Below are positions 1 to 7,776 of a stretch of 34,070 nt of DNA, piece after piece. Every line of letters begins with the position of its first letter. Positions within the stretch are counted from its first letter, which is position 1. Under the pieces are notes generated by a model. That model did not search any database. It worked only from the letters and a program-made list of their open reading frames with translations, and was not told the origin of the DNA. Source of the stretch: Acidobacteriota bacterium. Its GTDB lineage: Bacteria > Acidobacteriota > Terriglobia > Bryobacterales > Bryobacteraceae. The stretch covers positions 1 through 34,070 of the forward strand of contig VFZU01000058.1 of NCBI GenBank assembly GCA_016870995.1, in the 5' to 3' direction. The position numbers and the translations under genes are program-made.

Positions 1-12
1 CCCCGCGCCTAA

Positions 13-939
13 ACCGCTTCCGGTGCCGTCTTAAGCGCTCAAACTGCCGTTTCTAGGTTTACCAAGCCCTATGCCTCGTTCCCCAACACCGGAACGCTGG
101 CTCAAACCCTGCGGCCCTATCCGCAGTTCGGCAACCTCGGCAGCCTCTGGGCTCCCCTCGGTAGCACCTGGTACGACTCGCTTCAGATCAAGGTCACCAA
201 GCGCTACTCCAAAGGCCTCGCCGGAACCCTAGCCTACACCTGGTCGAAGAACCTCACCAACGTCGAGAACCAGTCTGGCGGCGTCATCCCGCTCAACGAC
301 GTCTACAACCGTGACATCCAGAAATCCTTCTCGGTGAATGACCAACCCCAGGTTCTGGTCATCGGCTTCAACTACGACACCCCCAAGTGGAACAAGAATT
401 GGGCCACAAAAGCCATCCTCAGTGGCTGGACTTTCGGCGGCATCCTGCGCTACTCAAGCGGCTTCCCCATCGCGTCGCCGGGTTCGCAAAATGCTCTCGC
501 CAGCCTGCTCTTCCGCGGCACGCGCTTCAACCGTGTCCCCGGAGAACCGCTTTATCTCAAAGACCTCAACAACGCCAAGTCCATTGACCCCTTCAAGGAC
601 CTCACCCTTAACCCCAAAGCCTGGGTCGATGCCGGCCCTGGCCAGTGGGGCACCTCTGCGGATTACTACAACGACTACCGCACCGCCCGCCGTCCTGACG
701 AACAACTCTCCTTTGGTCGCATGTTCCGCGTCAAAGAGCGCTACGTCTTCAGCGTGCGCGGTGAGTTCTTCAACGTCTTCAACCGCACCTATCTGAACAA
801 CCCCGATAGCGGCAACCCGGCTGCGACCACCAACATCAACGCAGCTGGCGTCGTCACCGCGGGCTTCGGCCGCATCAACCCTGCCAGCACGTTTAACCCG
901 CCGCGCAATGGCCAAGTGGTTGCTCGCTTCCAGTTCTAA
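13..939 (+). CDS. Oar-like TonB-dependent receptor, C-terminal part (5' end outside window)
   Basis: This is the distal beta-barrel of an outer-membrane TonB-dependent receptor of the Oar type, which probably takes up large or complex substrates. Readable homology-like sequence begins right after a TAA at 10-12 and includes the typical 'LRPYPQFG' and 'TWYDSLQIKVTKRYSKGL' stretches, then alternating barrel strands, 'FNVFNRTYLNNP' and a terminal 'VVARFQF' ending in phenylalanine, the usual outer-membrane barrel signature. No credible start lies inside the window: a GTG at 334 falls in mid-barrel. The N-terminal carboxypeptidase-like domain and plug must lie upstream. The in-frame TAA at 10-12 may mean that the gene is broken, that there is a frameshift at the very edge, or a sequence error; nine bases upstream are too few to decide. 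Its end overlaps the next gene by 32 bases. Confidence 0.85.
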   Translation, partial: TASGAVLSAQTAVSRFTKPYASFPNTGTLAQTLRPYPQFGNLGSLWAPLGSTWYDSLQIKVTKRYSKGLAGTLAYTWSKNLTNVENQSGGVIPLNDVYNRDIQKSFSVNDQPQVLVIGFNYDTPKWNKNWATKAILSGWTFGGILRYSSGFPIASPGSQNALASLLFRGTRFNRVPGEPLYLKDLNNAKSIDPFKDLTLNPKAWVDAGPGQWGTSADYYNDYRTARRPDEQLSFGRMFRVKERYVFSVRGEFFNVFNRTYLNNPDSGNPAATTNINAAGVVTAGFGRINPASTFNPPRNGQVVARFQF

Positions 940-2452
940 GCTGCTGCTCCTCGTGGCGCTGCTGGCCGAGCCCGAGTCCTCACTCTGGCTCACCCGCAGT
1001 GCCGCTGAGGTGGGCATCGACTACATCCACAACAACGGCATTACTCCACGGCGCCGCCTTCCCGAAAACATGGGTCCAGGCGTCGCCGTTCTTGATTTCG
1101 ACGGCGATGGTCGCATGGACATCGCCTTCCCCACCGCTCTTTATCGCAACCTCGACGGTAAGCGCTTCGCCAAAGTCGAGGGGCTCGATAGCACCCTTTT
1201 CGGCATCGGCATCGCCACCGGCGATCCTGATCACGACGGCGATACCGACATCGTTGTCACCACTTGGGGCCGCGCCTGGCTCTATGAGAACCAGGGCGGA
1301 AAATCCTTCGCGAAACGCCCCATCTCGCCTGAAGGCCTCTGGACCGCTGCCGTCTTCTTCGACGCCGATGGCGATGGTTGGGAAGACCTCTACCTCGGCC
1401 ACTTCGTCGACTACGATCCCGCCACTGAACCCGCCTGCAAGTACGGCAACAACTTCCACTACTGCCACCCTCTTTCCTACAAGCCCCACGCCTCGACGCT
1501 GCTCAAGAATCTTGCGGGCAAAGGCTGGCGCGACATCTCGAAAGAAAGCGGCATCGCAGCCCACCTCGGCAAAGCCTTCGGAGCAGTCGCTGCAGACTTC
1601 AATCTCGATGGCCGCCTTGATCTCTTCGTCGCCAACGACTCGGTCGCCAACTTCCTGTTCGTCAACCAGGGCAATGGCCGCTTTCTTGAACAAGGCCTCG
1701 AGGCGAACGTCGCTTACTCCTCTGACGGCAATCCCCGCTCCGGCATGGGCGTCGATGTCGCCGACTACGACAACGACGGCCGCCCCGACCTCTTCGTCGC
1801 CAACTTCAATCGCGAGCGCTTCTCCATCTACCGTAACCTCCCCGGCAAAGACCTCACCTTTCGTGATGAAGCCGACCCCACCGGCATCGGCCTCGCCACT
1901 CAGATGTACTCCGGCTGGGGCATCAAGTTCCTTGACGCTAACCACGACGGCATCGAAGACATCCTGCTCGTCAACGGCCATCCCGACGACCGTATCGAGA
2001 ACCTCTCTACTACGCTCGCCTTCAAGGAGCCCATCCTCTACCTCGCCAACTCGGGCTCCCGCTTCACGGCCACTCGTGTCGGCCCCAATCTCCCGGCACG
2101 AGGGCTAGCCATCGGCGACTTCAATGACGGTGGCAACTACGATGCAGTCGTCGCTACCAACGGCGAAACCCCGCTTCTGCTTACGTCGAAACCGCAAGAC
2201 AACAACCACTGGCTCGGTCTCACTTTCAGGCACCGCCCTGTCGGCGTAACGATCAGCTGGTCTACCTCTGGCGTCGTCCGCCGCAAGTCGATCCACACAG
2301 ACTCAAGCTACCTCAGCGCCCATGATCCCCGCGTCATCCTTGGCCTCGGCCAGTCCACCAAAGTGGACTGGGTAGAAGTCACCCTTGGAACTCGCCGCCA
2401 CCGTCTGAGCCAACCTCTCGTCGATCGATACCACTCGATCCCGCTAAACTAA
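908..2452 (+). CDS. Secreted CRTAC1-family protein (FG-GAP/VCBS repeats plus ASPIC/UnbV domain)
   Basis: The 514-residue protein has a probable signal peptide (hydrophobic 'KLLLLVALLA' at residues 11-20). It has about seven FG-GAP/VCBS-type repeats carrying calcium-loop motifs such as DFDGDG (63-68), DPDHDG, DADGDG, DFNLDG, DYDNDG, DANHDG and a degenerate DFNDGG, which suggests a beta-propeller. The C-terminal 80 or so residues resemble ASPIC/UnbV, with 'SSYLSAHDPRVILGLG'. Family members are extracellular; the biochemical role is unsettled, and binding of carbohydrate or protein is the usual guess. The ATG at 908 lies inside the preceding receptor gene, giving a 32-base overlap that suggests co-transcription. 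The next in-frame alternative, a GTG at 953, would cut away most of the signal peptide. The 3' end overlaps the convergent regulator gene by 9 bases. Confidence 0.9.
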   Translation: MAKWLLASSSKLLLLVALLAEPESSLWLTRSAAEVGIDYIHNNGITPRRRLPENMGPGVAVLDFDGDGRMDIAFPTALYRNLDGKRFAKVEGLDSTLFGIGIATGDPDHDGDTDIVVTTWGRAWLYENQGGKSFAKRPISPEGLWTAAVFFDADGDGWEDLYLGHFVDYDPATEPACKYGNNFHYCHPLSYKPHASTLLKNLAGKGWRDISKESGIAAHLGKAFGAVAADFNLDGRLDLFVANDSVANFLFVNQGNGRFLEQGLEANVAYSSDGNPRSGMGVDVADYDNDGRPDLFVANFNRERFSIYRNLPGKDLTFRDEADPTGIGLATQMYSGWGIKFLDANHDGIEDILLVNGHPDDRIENLSTTLAFKEPILYLANSGSRFTATRVGPNLPARGLAIGDFNDGGNYDAVVATNGETPLLLTSKPQDNNHWLGLTFRHRPVGVTISWSTSGVVRRKSIHTDSSYLSAHDPRVILGLGQSTKVDWVEVTLGTRRHRLSQPLVDRYHSIPLN

Positions 2453-3208
2453 CCGCTCCAGCGTCTTCCGCGTCTCCGCATCGGCGGCGAACATGTGCTC
2501 CACTCGCAACGACTCGAGCGTGATGTCCTGCGGCGTGCCAAACGTCGTGAACATGCTGAAGAACGATAACTCTCCATGCACCGTCGCAAACCTCGTTGTC
2601 ATCACGGGAGACATCTTCCGCCCGCTGTGTCTAACGCTTCCCAGTCGGCCCTCGATCAGATTGGCAACCGCCTCCACTCTTGGCAACAACTCCGGCTTCA
2701 CAACGGCCTCCTCACGCGGGTGCACGAGGATCGAGGGCGCTACCTCCCCAAGGTTCGTTACCGTCTTAAGAAACCCTTCAGGATGCGCCATCAGGTCCAA
2801 CAAGTTCATTGGGCCTTGAGCCCAGGGCACGAGTGTCCCCGCCAGCCACATCCCACCGCGGTTCACCCGCACCAGATTCCACTGTGCGTCCAGCACCAGC
2901 GCTGGCATTGGGTCATGCGCTTCGAGCAATCGCAGAATTGCCTGGTGCGCCACCACGAGCGCGGGATCCTCCAGCGGCGCGGCCGTGTAGCTGGGTGCAT
3001 AGCCTGCTTCAAGCATCGCCGCGTTTTGCGTGGCCAGTGGCAGGTCCAACGTCTCAAGCCATCCCAGCAACAGTTCGCGGCTCGGCTTCGACCTCCCGCT
3101 CTCAACAAAGCTCACATGCCGCTGCGACACACCAATCCGCATCGACAGCTCCAACTGGCTCAGCCTCCGCGCTTTTCGCGCCTGTTGCAAGGTCTCGGTT
3201 AGCCCCAT
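2444..3208 (-). CDS. XRE-family regulator with MmyB-like ligand-binding domain
   Basis: The 254-residue cytoplasmic transcription factor has an N-terminal helix-turn-helix (about residues 4-60, with 'LSQLELSMRIGVSQRHVSFVE' as the two recognition helices). It is followed by a domain typical of MmyB-like regulators (about 85-250: 'DPMPALVLDAQWNLVRVN', 'SFFSMFTTFGTPQDITLESLRVE'), a PAS-like fold thought to bind a small hydrophobic ligand. Family members usually act as local repressors of a divergent gene. Here the divergent neighbours are the membrane protein, TPR and cytochrome genes, and a perfect inverted repeat sits 32 bases upstream of this start. That makes control of itself and of the cytochrome operon likely, but this is inferred. 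The ATG start is followed at once by the HTH, as is usual in the family. Confidence 0.92.
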   Translation of the reverse strand: MGLTETLQQARKARRLSQLELSMRIGVSQRHVSFVESGRSKPSRELLLGWLETLDLPLATQNAAMLEAGYAPSYTAAPLEDPALVVAHQAILRLLEAHDPMPALVLDAQWNLVRVNRGGMWLAGTLVPWAQGPMNLLDLMAHPEGFLKTVTNLGEVAPSILVHPREEAVVKPELLPRVEAVANLIEGRLGSVRHSGRKMSPVMTTRFATVHGELSFFSMFTTFGTPQDITLESLRVEHMFAADAETRKTLERLV

Positions 3209-3239
3209 ACATTCAGTCCATCACAGCTGAGAAAAAATT

Positions 3240-3260
3240 CAATTACCTCGCGCGTAATTG
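3240..3260. promoter_or_regulatory. Inverted repeat, candidate operator for the XRE/MmyB regulator
   Basis: CAATTAC-N7-GTAATTG: two perfect 7-base arms with a 7-base spacer of CTCGCGC, in an AT-rich patch. It lies 31 bases upstream of the regulator's ATG (minus strand) and 33 bases before the ATG at 3294 (plus strand), placed to govern both directions. The spacing, about two helical half-turns between arm centres, fits a dimeric HTH protein. Binding by the adjacent regulator is inferred. Confidence 0.6.
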
Positions 3261-3286
3261 CTTCGATTCCCAACAGCTCCAATACT
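3258..3286 (+). promoter_or_regulatory. Weak candidate promoter of the cytochrome operon
   Basis: TTGCTT (3258-3263) and AATACT (3281-3286) are 17 bases apart; the -10-like box is 7 bases before the ATG at 3294. The -35-like box overlaps the right arm of the inverted repeat, so a bound repressor would block it. The boxes are imperfect, so this is tentative. Confidence 0.3.
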
Positions 3287-3293
3287 GGACTCG

Positions 3294-3593
3294 ATGCCTA
3301 AATCAATTCTCATTCTGATCCTCATCCCCTTCTCGGTGCTCACAGGCCTGGCCCTTCGGGACCATGGTGTCTGGGGCATCATCGAGCCACACTTCAAGAG
3401 CTACGGTGCCGGTCAGGTTTTTGCAGACCTCTGCATCGCCCTCACGTTGATGCTCGTCCAGATCTGGCGCGATGCAAAGCAAACCGGGCGCAACTTCTGG
3501 CTCTGGCTGGCAGTGACACTTGCCACTGGCTCTTTCGGCCCTTTGCTGTATCTGCTCACTCGCAGGGAACAACCCGATAAAATTGCTGCATAG
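3294..3593 (+). CDS. Small membrane protein, DUF2834-like
   Basis: A protein of 99 residues from the ATG at 3294. A TTG start at 3258 would place the coding region inside the inverted repeat and add a non-hydrophobic leader, so 3294 is preferred. Three membrane segments are visible at about residues 4-20, 42-58 and 68-88; the pattern 'VFADLCIALTLMLVQIWRDA' then 'SFGPLLYLL' resembles DUF2834 proteins, a family without a known function. It is the first gene of a compact group: the next gene starts on the last base of this stop codon (TAGTG). With a TPR protein and a multiheme cytochrome downstream it may be a membrane component of a redox or assembly system, but nothing in the sequence shows a cofactor site. 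Confidence 0.75.
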   Translation: MPKSILILILIPFSVLTGLALRDHGVWGIIEPHFKSYGAGQVFADLCIALTLMLVQIWRDAKQTGRNFWLWLAVTLATGSFGPLLYLLTRREQPDKIAA

Positions 3594-4285
3594 TGCAGTC
3601 GCTCAGCAATAGCGCCATCGCCGACGCCGAGAAGCTCCTCGCCGCCGATCCTGGCAACCTTAACGCCTTGCTGTTGCTCGGCCGCGCACACATGGCATCC
3701 CAGCGATACCCTGAAGCCCGCCGCCTGTTTGAGCAAGCTGCAGCGGCCAACCCCAAGGCCGCTAAAGCGCATTTCATGCTCGGCTTTTGCGCCTATGTCG
3801 ATAACGATTTCCGCCTCGCCATCGAGCCGCTATCGCGAGCCCGCCAACTCAACCCCAAAGACGCCAACACGGCCTTGTATCTCGGTCTCTCCCACCAGGG
3901 CCTCGCCGAGCCAAATCTCGCCAAGCCCTACTTCGAAGCCGCCCTTCAGCTCAGCTCCGATCCTGAGATCCGTCTCGCCTATGCGCGCTCGCTGCTCGAA
4001 CAAGGTAACCGCAGCGCCGCCGAGCCACTCATTGCTCAAGCGCTCCGCCTTGCGCCCCGATCCCGCGACGCCCACTACGAAATGGCACGTCTCAGGCTCG
4101 ATTCCGGCTCTGCCGCGCAAGCTGCCGCCGAAGCCGAACTCGCGCTGCAACTGCCAGGCTCTGGCATCACCGATCGCCAGGTGCACTTTCTCCTCGCCAA
4201 GGCCTATTCGCAACTCGGTGACGCAGCCAAAGCCGCAGCCCATCGCAAGGCTTTTGAAGCGATTCCCCCAAGGCTCATCCGATGA
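3593..4285 (+). CDS. TPR-repeat protein
   Basis: A 230-residue protein made almost wholly of helical pairs that fit tetratricopeptide repeats, for example 'NALLLLGRAHMASQRYPEARRLFEQA', then 'FMLGFCAYVDNDFRLAIEPL', about six in all. There is no clear signal peptide or membrane segment, so it may be cytoplasmic, or the leader is cryptic. The GTG start overlaps the previous stop by one base (TAGTG) and its stop overlaps the following ATG by four bases (ATGA), so all three genes are probably translationally coupled. TPR proteins often accompany multiheme cytochromes as assembly or scaffold factors; that role here is inferred from position. Confidence 0.85.
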   Translation: MQSLSNSAIADAEKLLAADPGNLNALLLLGRAHMASQRYPEARRLFEQAAAANPKAAKAHFMLGFCAYVDNDFRLAIEPLSRARQLNPKDANTALYLGLSHQGLAEPNLAKPYFEAALQLSSDPEIRLAYARSLLEQGNRSAAEPLIAQALRLAPRSRDAHYEMARLRLDSGSAAQAAAEAELALQLPGSGITDRQVHFLLAKAYSQLGDAAKAAAHRKAFEAIPPRLIR

Positions 4286-5205
4286 TCCCAATCTTGTTGG
4301 CCATTGCACTCGACTGCACCCCTTGCCACAAAGACATCGCCGCCAGCTTCGCCAAGACTCCCATGGCCAACTCGAGTGAGCGCGTCCGGTCTCTTCAACC
4401 CGCCGAGTTCCTGCATCCACCCTCCGCCACCCGCTACACAATTTCGGACAAGGCCGCCGTCACCATCGAAACTCCGGCGGCCAAAGCCCGCCAGCAACTC
4501 GACTTTTTCATCGGCAGCGGAGCCCACGGCCAAAGCTTCTTGTTTCTTCGCAACCGCAAGCTCTTCGAAGCACCCATCACGCTGTACACGCACAAAGGTT
4601 GGGGCGCCTCCCCTGGATATGAAAAAGATCTGAATTCCGATTGGACCCGCCCCGTCACCCGCGAATGCCTCTGGTGCCACGCCAGTGGCGCCAAGCCGAT
4701 CTACGGTACGGTCAACACCTATGCTGATCCCGTCTTCACCCACGGCGGGCTCACCTGCGAGAGATGTCACGCGGAAGACTCGAAACACTTCAACAACCCG
4801 GCTAAGCTAGCCGTCGAACCTCGCAACGATGTTTGCCGGCAATGCCACCAATTGAACGGCCGAACCGATCTTAAAGGCAAGAGCTTCTTTAGCTACAAGC
4901 CAGGCATGTTGCTCTCGGATCTAGTGAGCTATCAGACCAAACCCCAACAACCCGATACTCCCCTCAGCACCACCAGCCACTTCGAGCGGCTCGCTGCTTC
5001 CACCTGCGCCAAAGCCAGCGGAGACAAACTCTGGTGCGGCACCTGCCACAATCCCCATCCCACCAAGACCAGCGCCAACGCCTGCCTCAAATGCCACATC
5101 AACAATCTTTGTCGCCGCGGCCCCGATTGCGCCTCCTTTCACATGCCCAAAAACACAGCACCGGACTCAGGCCACGCCACCTTCACCGACCACTGGATCC
5201 GCTAA
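4282..5205 (+). CDS. Multiheme c-type cytochrome, six CxxCH plus one degenerate CxxFH
   Basis: A 307-residue protein with covalent heme-binding motifs CTPCH (12-16), CLWCH (129-133), CERCH (159-163), CRQCH (185-189), CGTCH (252-256) and CLKCH (268-272). A seventh site reads CASFH (283-287), where the second cysteine is phenylalanine. Multiheme cytochromes act in the periplasm in electron transfer. The export signal is unusually short: only nine apolar residues with no basic n-region come before the first heme motif. No start exists further upstream because a TGA at 4255 closes the frame, so ATG 4282 is fixed unless there is an error. The ending '..FHMPK..HATFTDHWI' resembles the CxxCHMPK..FTDHxI tail seen in TPR-associated cytochromes. 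The gene overlaps the TPR gene by 4 bases and ends 2 bases from the convergent adenosyltransferase gene. Confidence 0.9.
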   Translation: MIPILLAIALDCTPCHKDIAASFAKTPMANSSERVRSLQPAEFLHPPSATRYTISDKAAVTIETPAAKARQQLDFFIGSGAHGQSFLFLRNRKLFEAPITLYTHKGWGASPGYEKDLNSDWTRPVTRECLWCHASGAKPIYGTVNTYADPVFTHGGLTCERCHAEDSKHFNNPAKLAVEPRNDVCRQCHQLNGRTDLKGKSFFSYKPGMLLSDLVSYQTKPQQPDTPLSTTSHFERLAASTCAKASGDKLWCGTCHNPHPTKTSANACLKCHINNLCRRGPDCASFHMPKNTAPDSGHATFTDHWIR

Positions 5206-5207
5206 GA

Positions 5208-5810
5208 CTAACGAGCGCCCTTGTTGGGCTGCCACAGCGCTTCCTCAACTCCAAGCGCCTGATTCACCCAACGGCTCCAGACAAAGAAAGCGTCGCTTAA
5301 ACGGTTGAGATAAAGAAGGGCCTCTCTCGGCACTTCATCCTGGTGGCTCAGCGTAACCAGCTGGCGCTCAGCGCGCCGGCACACCGTGCGGCAAACGTGA
5401 AGCTCGGCGCAAACCCGCGATCCGCCGGGCAGCACAAAACTGCGCAAGGACGGCAAGCTGGCGTTGTAGTGATCAATATCACGCTCCAATTGCTCGATCG
5501 TTTCCTTGGTCACGCGCGGCTGATTCGGATGAAGGTCGGCAGGAAGAGTTGCCAGAACACTACCGAGGTTAAAGAGCTCGTGCTGGACACGCTCAAAGAT
5601 CAGCTCCAGCTCGTCGAGCTTATTTTCACGGCATGAAATGCGAACGAGCCCAACAAAGCTGTTGAGCTCGTCCACAGTACCGAAAACTTCAATGCGTTGC
5701 GAGTCCTTTGGGACGCGCTGACCTCCAACTAGTCCCGTCTCGCCTTTGTCACCGGTCTTGGTGTAAATCCGGTTTAGTGCCAGACGGGGTTCGTGGAAAG
5801 CCTCGCTCAT
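5208..5810 (-). CDS. pduO: Cob(I)alamin adenosyltransferase, PduO type
   Basis: This enzyme transfers the adenosyl group of ATP to cob(I)alamin to make adenosylcobalamin, in the cytoplasm. The 200-residue length is normal. Family motifs are all present: 'YTKTGDKGETGL' (16-27, ATP site), 'EVFGTVDELNSFVG' (41-54), 'FVLPGGS' (125-131), 'RTVCRRAER' (141-149) and 'YLNRLSDAFFVWSRW' near the end. It is the last gene of a minus-strand run, 11 bases after the OmpA-like gene, with an AAGGG just before its ATG. A coenzyme-B12-dependent mutase subunit is encoded 3.5 kb away on the other strand, which fits local B12 use. The human MMAB family is homologous; the CobA and EutT types are unrelated in sequence. 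Confidence 0.95.
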   Translation of the reverse strand: MSEAFHEPRLALNRIYTKTGDKGETGLVGGQRVPKDSQRIEVFGTVDELNSFVGLVRISCRENKLDELELIFERVQHELFNLGSVLATLPADLHPNQPRVTKETIEQLERDIDHYNASLPSLRSFVLPGGSRVCAELHVCRTVCRRAERQLVTLSHQDEVPREALLYLNRLSDAFFVWSRWVNQALGVEEALWQPNKGAR

Positions 5811-5821
5811 GCACCCTTAGA

Positions 5822-7756
5822 TTACTTCGGGCAGCCCTTGGATTGAATATCGCTCGCGGGGGCATCCTGAATTCCGGCGATACCGTTGGGCATCGGACCG
5901 GCTTTCGGAACCAGCCAGATTTCAACGCGACGGTTCTTCGCGTTGCCATCTTTCACGCTGATCTTGCCGCTCGAACGTTCTTTCACCGTCGCTTCGCAAA
6001 GCGAGGTCTTGAAGGCCGAAAGCTGCTCGGCACCGACCATGGCCACTTTGATGCGGCTGCGGTCAAGGCGCTTGCAGGGCTCAGTGCCGGCGCTGAGAAC
6101 AGCGGCAACTTGCAGCACGCGCTCTTCGTCCAGCTTGCGGGTCTTCTTGGCCTTTGCGTCGCGGACCTTGATGTTCTTCTCGACGGCGTCGAAGTGGCCG
6201 ACAAGCAGAACGTCATAGTTGCCCATCGAAGCGGCGCGTTCAAACACCTGATCGAGGATGCGCTTGCCGCAATTGTTGGTGCGGGCGCTTCCCTTGGCAA
6301 ACACTACGTCATCGAGCTGCATCGGCTGCGGAGCGGGCGGCGCCGGAGCAGGAGCCGGGGCGGGTGCGGGCGGTGCGGTTACGGTGGCGGAAGCGGACTT
6401 CGTTTGGTCCTTAGCCTTCGCGGTTACCGTAACGGTTTGTGACGGGCCGCCAGGAGGCAGGCTGAGGCCTTCAGTGGTGAGAATGACGGCGCTCGAATTG
6501 TTACCAGGCTTCAGCTTCATCTTGGTGACAACAGTCTTGCCACCGTCTGACACCGTACCGTTGCCACCAGCAGGAGCAAGGCGACCACCCGTTGTGGTGT
6601 TCACCAGTTCGATCTCTTCGCCAGCGGCAGGGCCGTCATAGCGAATCACGGAGGTGATGCGGGAAGAGCCATTGAAATTCAGCGTGGTGGGCTCCATCGT
6701 TACGCCAACCAGTTCGATGACGGGCTGCTTCACGGTCAACGTGGCAGTTCGCTCGGTGGCGGGAATCGGGAACTTCTTCAGATAGTTCTTCGTGCGGCGA
6801 TCGGTAACCTTCGTGGTGTCAGCTTCTACAATGGCCTTGAGCTGGTGTGTGCCCACCGGCGGGTTGCTGATGGCAAACAGCGAATCTCCGTTTACGGGCT
6901 GACCGTTCAGCGTCCACTTGTACTTCGGGGTGACGCCCATGAAGGTATTGTTCACGCCCAGGTTGAAGCTGGCTGATTCACCACGCCAAATGGTCGCGGT
7001 TGAAGGTTCGATCGAGTTCACGCGGAATTCGCCAATCGGGCCCTGGTCGATCGGGCCGAGGTAGAAGTTGATGCCGCCCGTGGTCTGCAGCGAGTGCAGC
7101 GGAGTCGTCTTGGTGGCAAGGATCATGTTCGGCAGACCTGCACCCTTCACGCCAAGGTCAGGCTGATCGGTCATGAAGGCGCGCGTATCAAAGCGGATAC
7201 CGATACGATCGGTCAACTTCGCTTTCACGCCCATGCCGTAGTTGAAGGCGAGGCGGAATTGTGATTCGAGGTTCGTCAACTGCCCGAACGGAGTGTTTAC
7301 ACCGTTACCCACTTGGCGGCGGGCTGTATCTGTGATGCCGAAATAGTCCATACCAAAGCCGGTGGTGAAAAAGGGACGCACACGCGACTCGCGCGGCTTA
7401 AAGTGAAACACCGGATTGAAATGGAACTGGCGAAGACGCGTGCCGATTGCGTAGTTGCTGTCGGTGGCCGGGATGCGGTAAATCGTGTTGGCGATGCCAT
7501 TCACCATGCCGGTCTGTTCAAGACTGATGTAATTCCAGAAGTTCTGAGTGACGCGGAAACCGGCGACGCCGCCGTTCGATTGATCCTGGTGCGGATTCTG
7601 TTGTTGGCGATGGAAGAATGCGCCGCCACCAAACAGGTTGATTTCAAAGAGATCTCCGCCGCCGGAGTTGTTCTTCTTCTGAGCTGACGTCTGGGTCGTC
7701 TGGGCCAGGAGGCTGCAAGCCATGGTAGCCGCAAGGAAGAGAGATTTGTATTTCAT
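5822..7756 (-). CDS. OmpA-family outer-membrane protein with barrel, Ig-like region and OmpA-like C-terminus
   Basis: A 644-residue protein. Residues 1-25 form a signal peptide. Residues about 36-235 look like an eight-strand-type beta-barrel ('FEINLFGGGAFF', 'FNYGMGVKAKLTDRIGIRFD', 'GGINFYLG'). Two Ig-like modules follow (about 245-345 and 346-460), then a Pro-Ala linker (462-477) and a C-terminal OmpA-like domain (about 480-620) closing on 'NRRVEIWL'. Such proteins anchor the outer membrane to peptidoglycan. The OmpA-like domain is divergent and holds several cysteines (C496, plus others later) that might form disulfides. It lies 20 bases after the BNR-repeat gene and 11 before the adenosyltransferase gene, so a shared transcript is likely. 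I see no clear Shine-Dalgarno before its ATG. Confidence 0.88.
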   Translation of the reverse strand: MKYKSLFLAATMACSLLAQTTQTSAQKKNNSGGGDLFEINLFGGGAFFHRQQQNPHQDQSNGGVAGFRVTQNFWNYISLEQTGMVNGIANTIYRIPATDSNYAIGTRLRQFHFNPVFHFKPRESRVRPFFTTGFGMDYFGITDTARRQVGNGVNTPFGQLTNLESQFRLAFNYGMGVKAKLTDRIGIRFDTRAFMTDQPDLGVKGAGLPNMILATKTTPLHSLQTTGGINFYLGPIDQGPIGEFRVNSIEPSTATIWRGESASFNLGVNNTFMGVTPKYKWTLNGQPVNGDSLFAISNPPVGTHQLKAIVEADTTKVTDRRTKNYLKKFPIPATERTATLTVKQPVIELVGVTMEPTTLNFNGSSRITSVIRYDGPAAGEEIELVNTTTGGRLAPAGGNGTVSDGGKTVVTKMKLKPGNNSSAVILTTEGLSLPPGGPSQTVTVTAKAKDQTKSASATVTAPPAPAPAPAPAPPAPQPMQLDDVVFAKGSARTNNCGKRILDQVFERAASMGNYDVLLVGHFDAVEKNIKVRDAKAKKTRKLDEERVLQVAAVLSAGTEPCKRLDRSRIKVAMVGAEQLSAFKTSLCEATVKERSSGKISVKDGNAKNRRVEIWLVPKAGPMPNGIAGIQDAPASDIQSKGCPK

Positions 7757-7776
7757 AAGTTGTAGATAGATTTAGC

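Noticed and set aside
454-1981. Long open frames on the minus strand opposite the receptor and CRTAC1 genes
   Set aside because: They mirror the codon bias of the true genes, have repetitive Val/Glu/Ala composition and no recognisable domains.
5708-6442. Plus-strand open frame of 244 codons
   Set aside because: It lies antisense to the adenosyltransferase and OmpA-like genes, which have clear family motifs.
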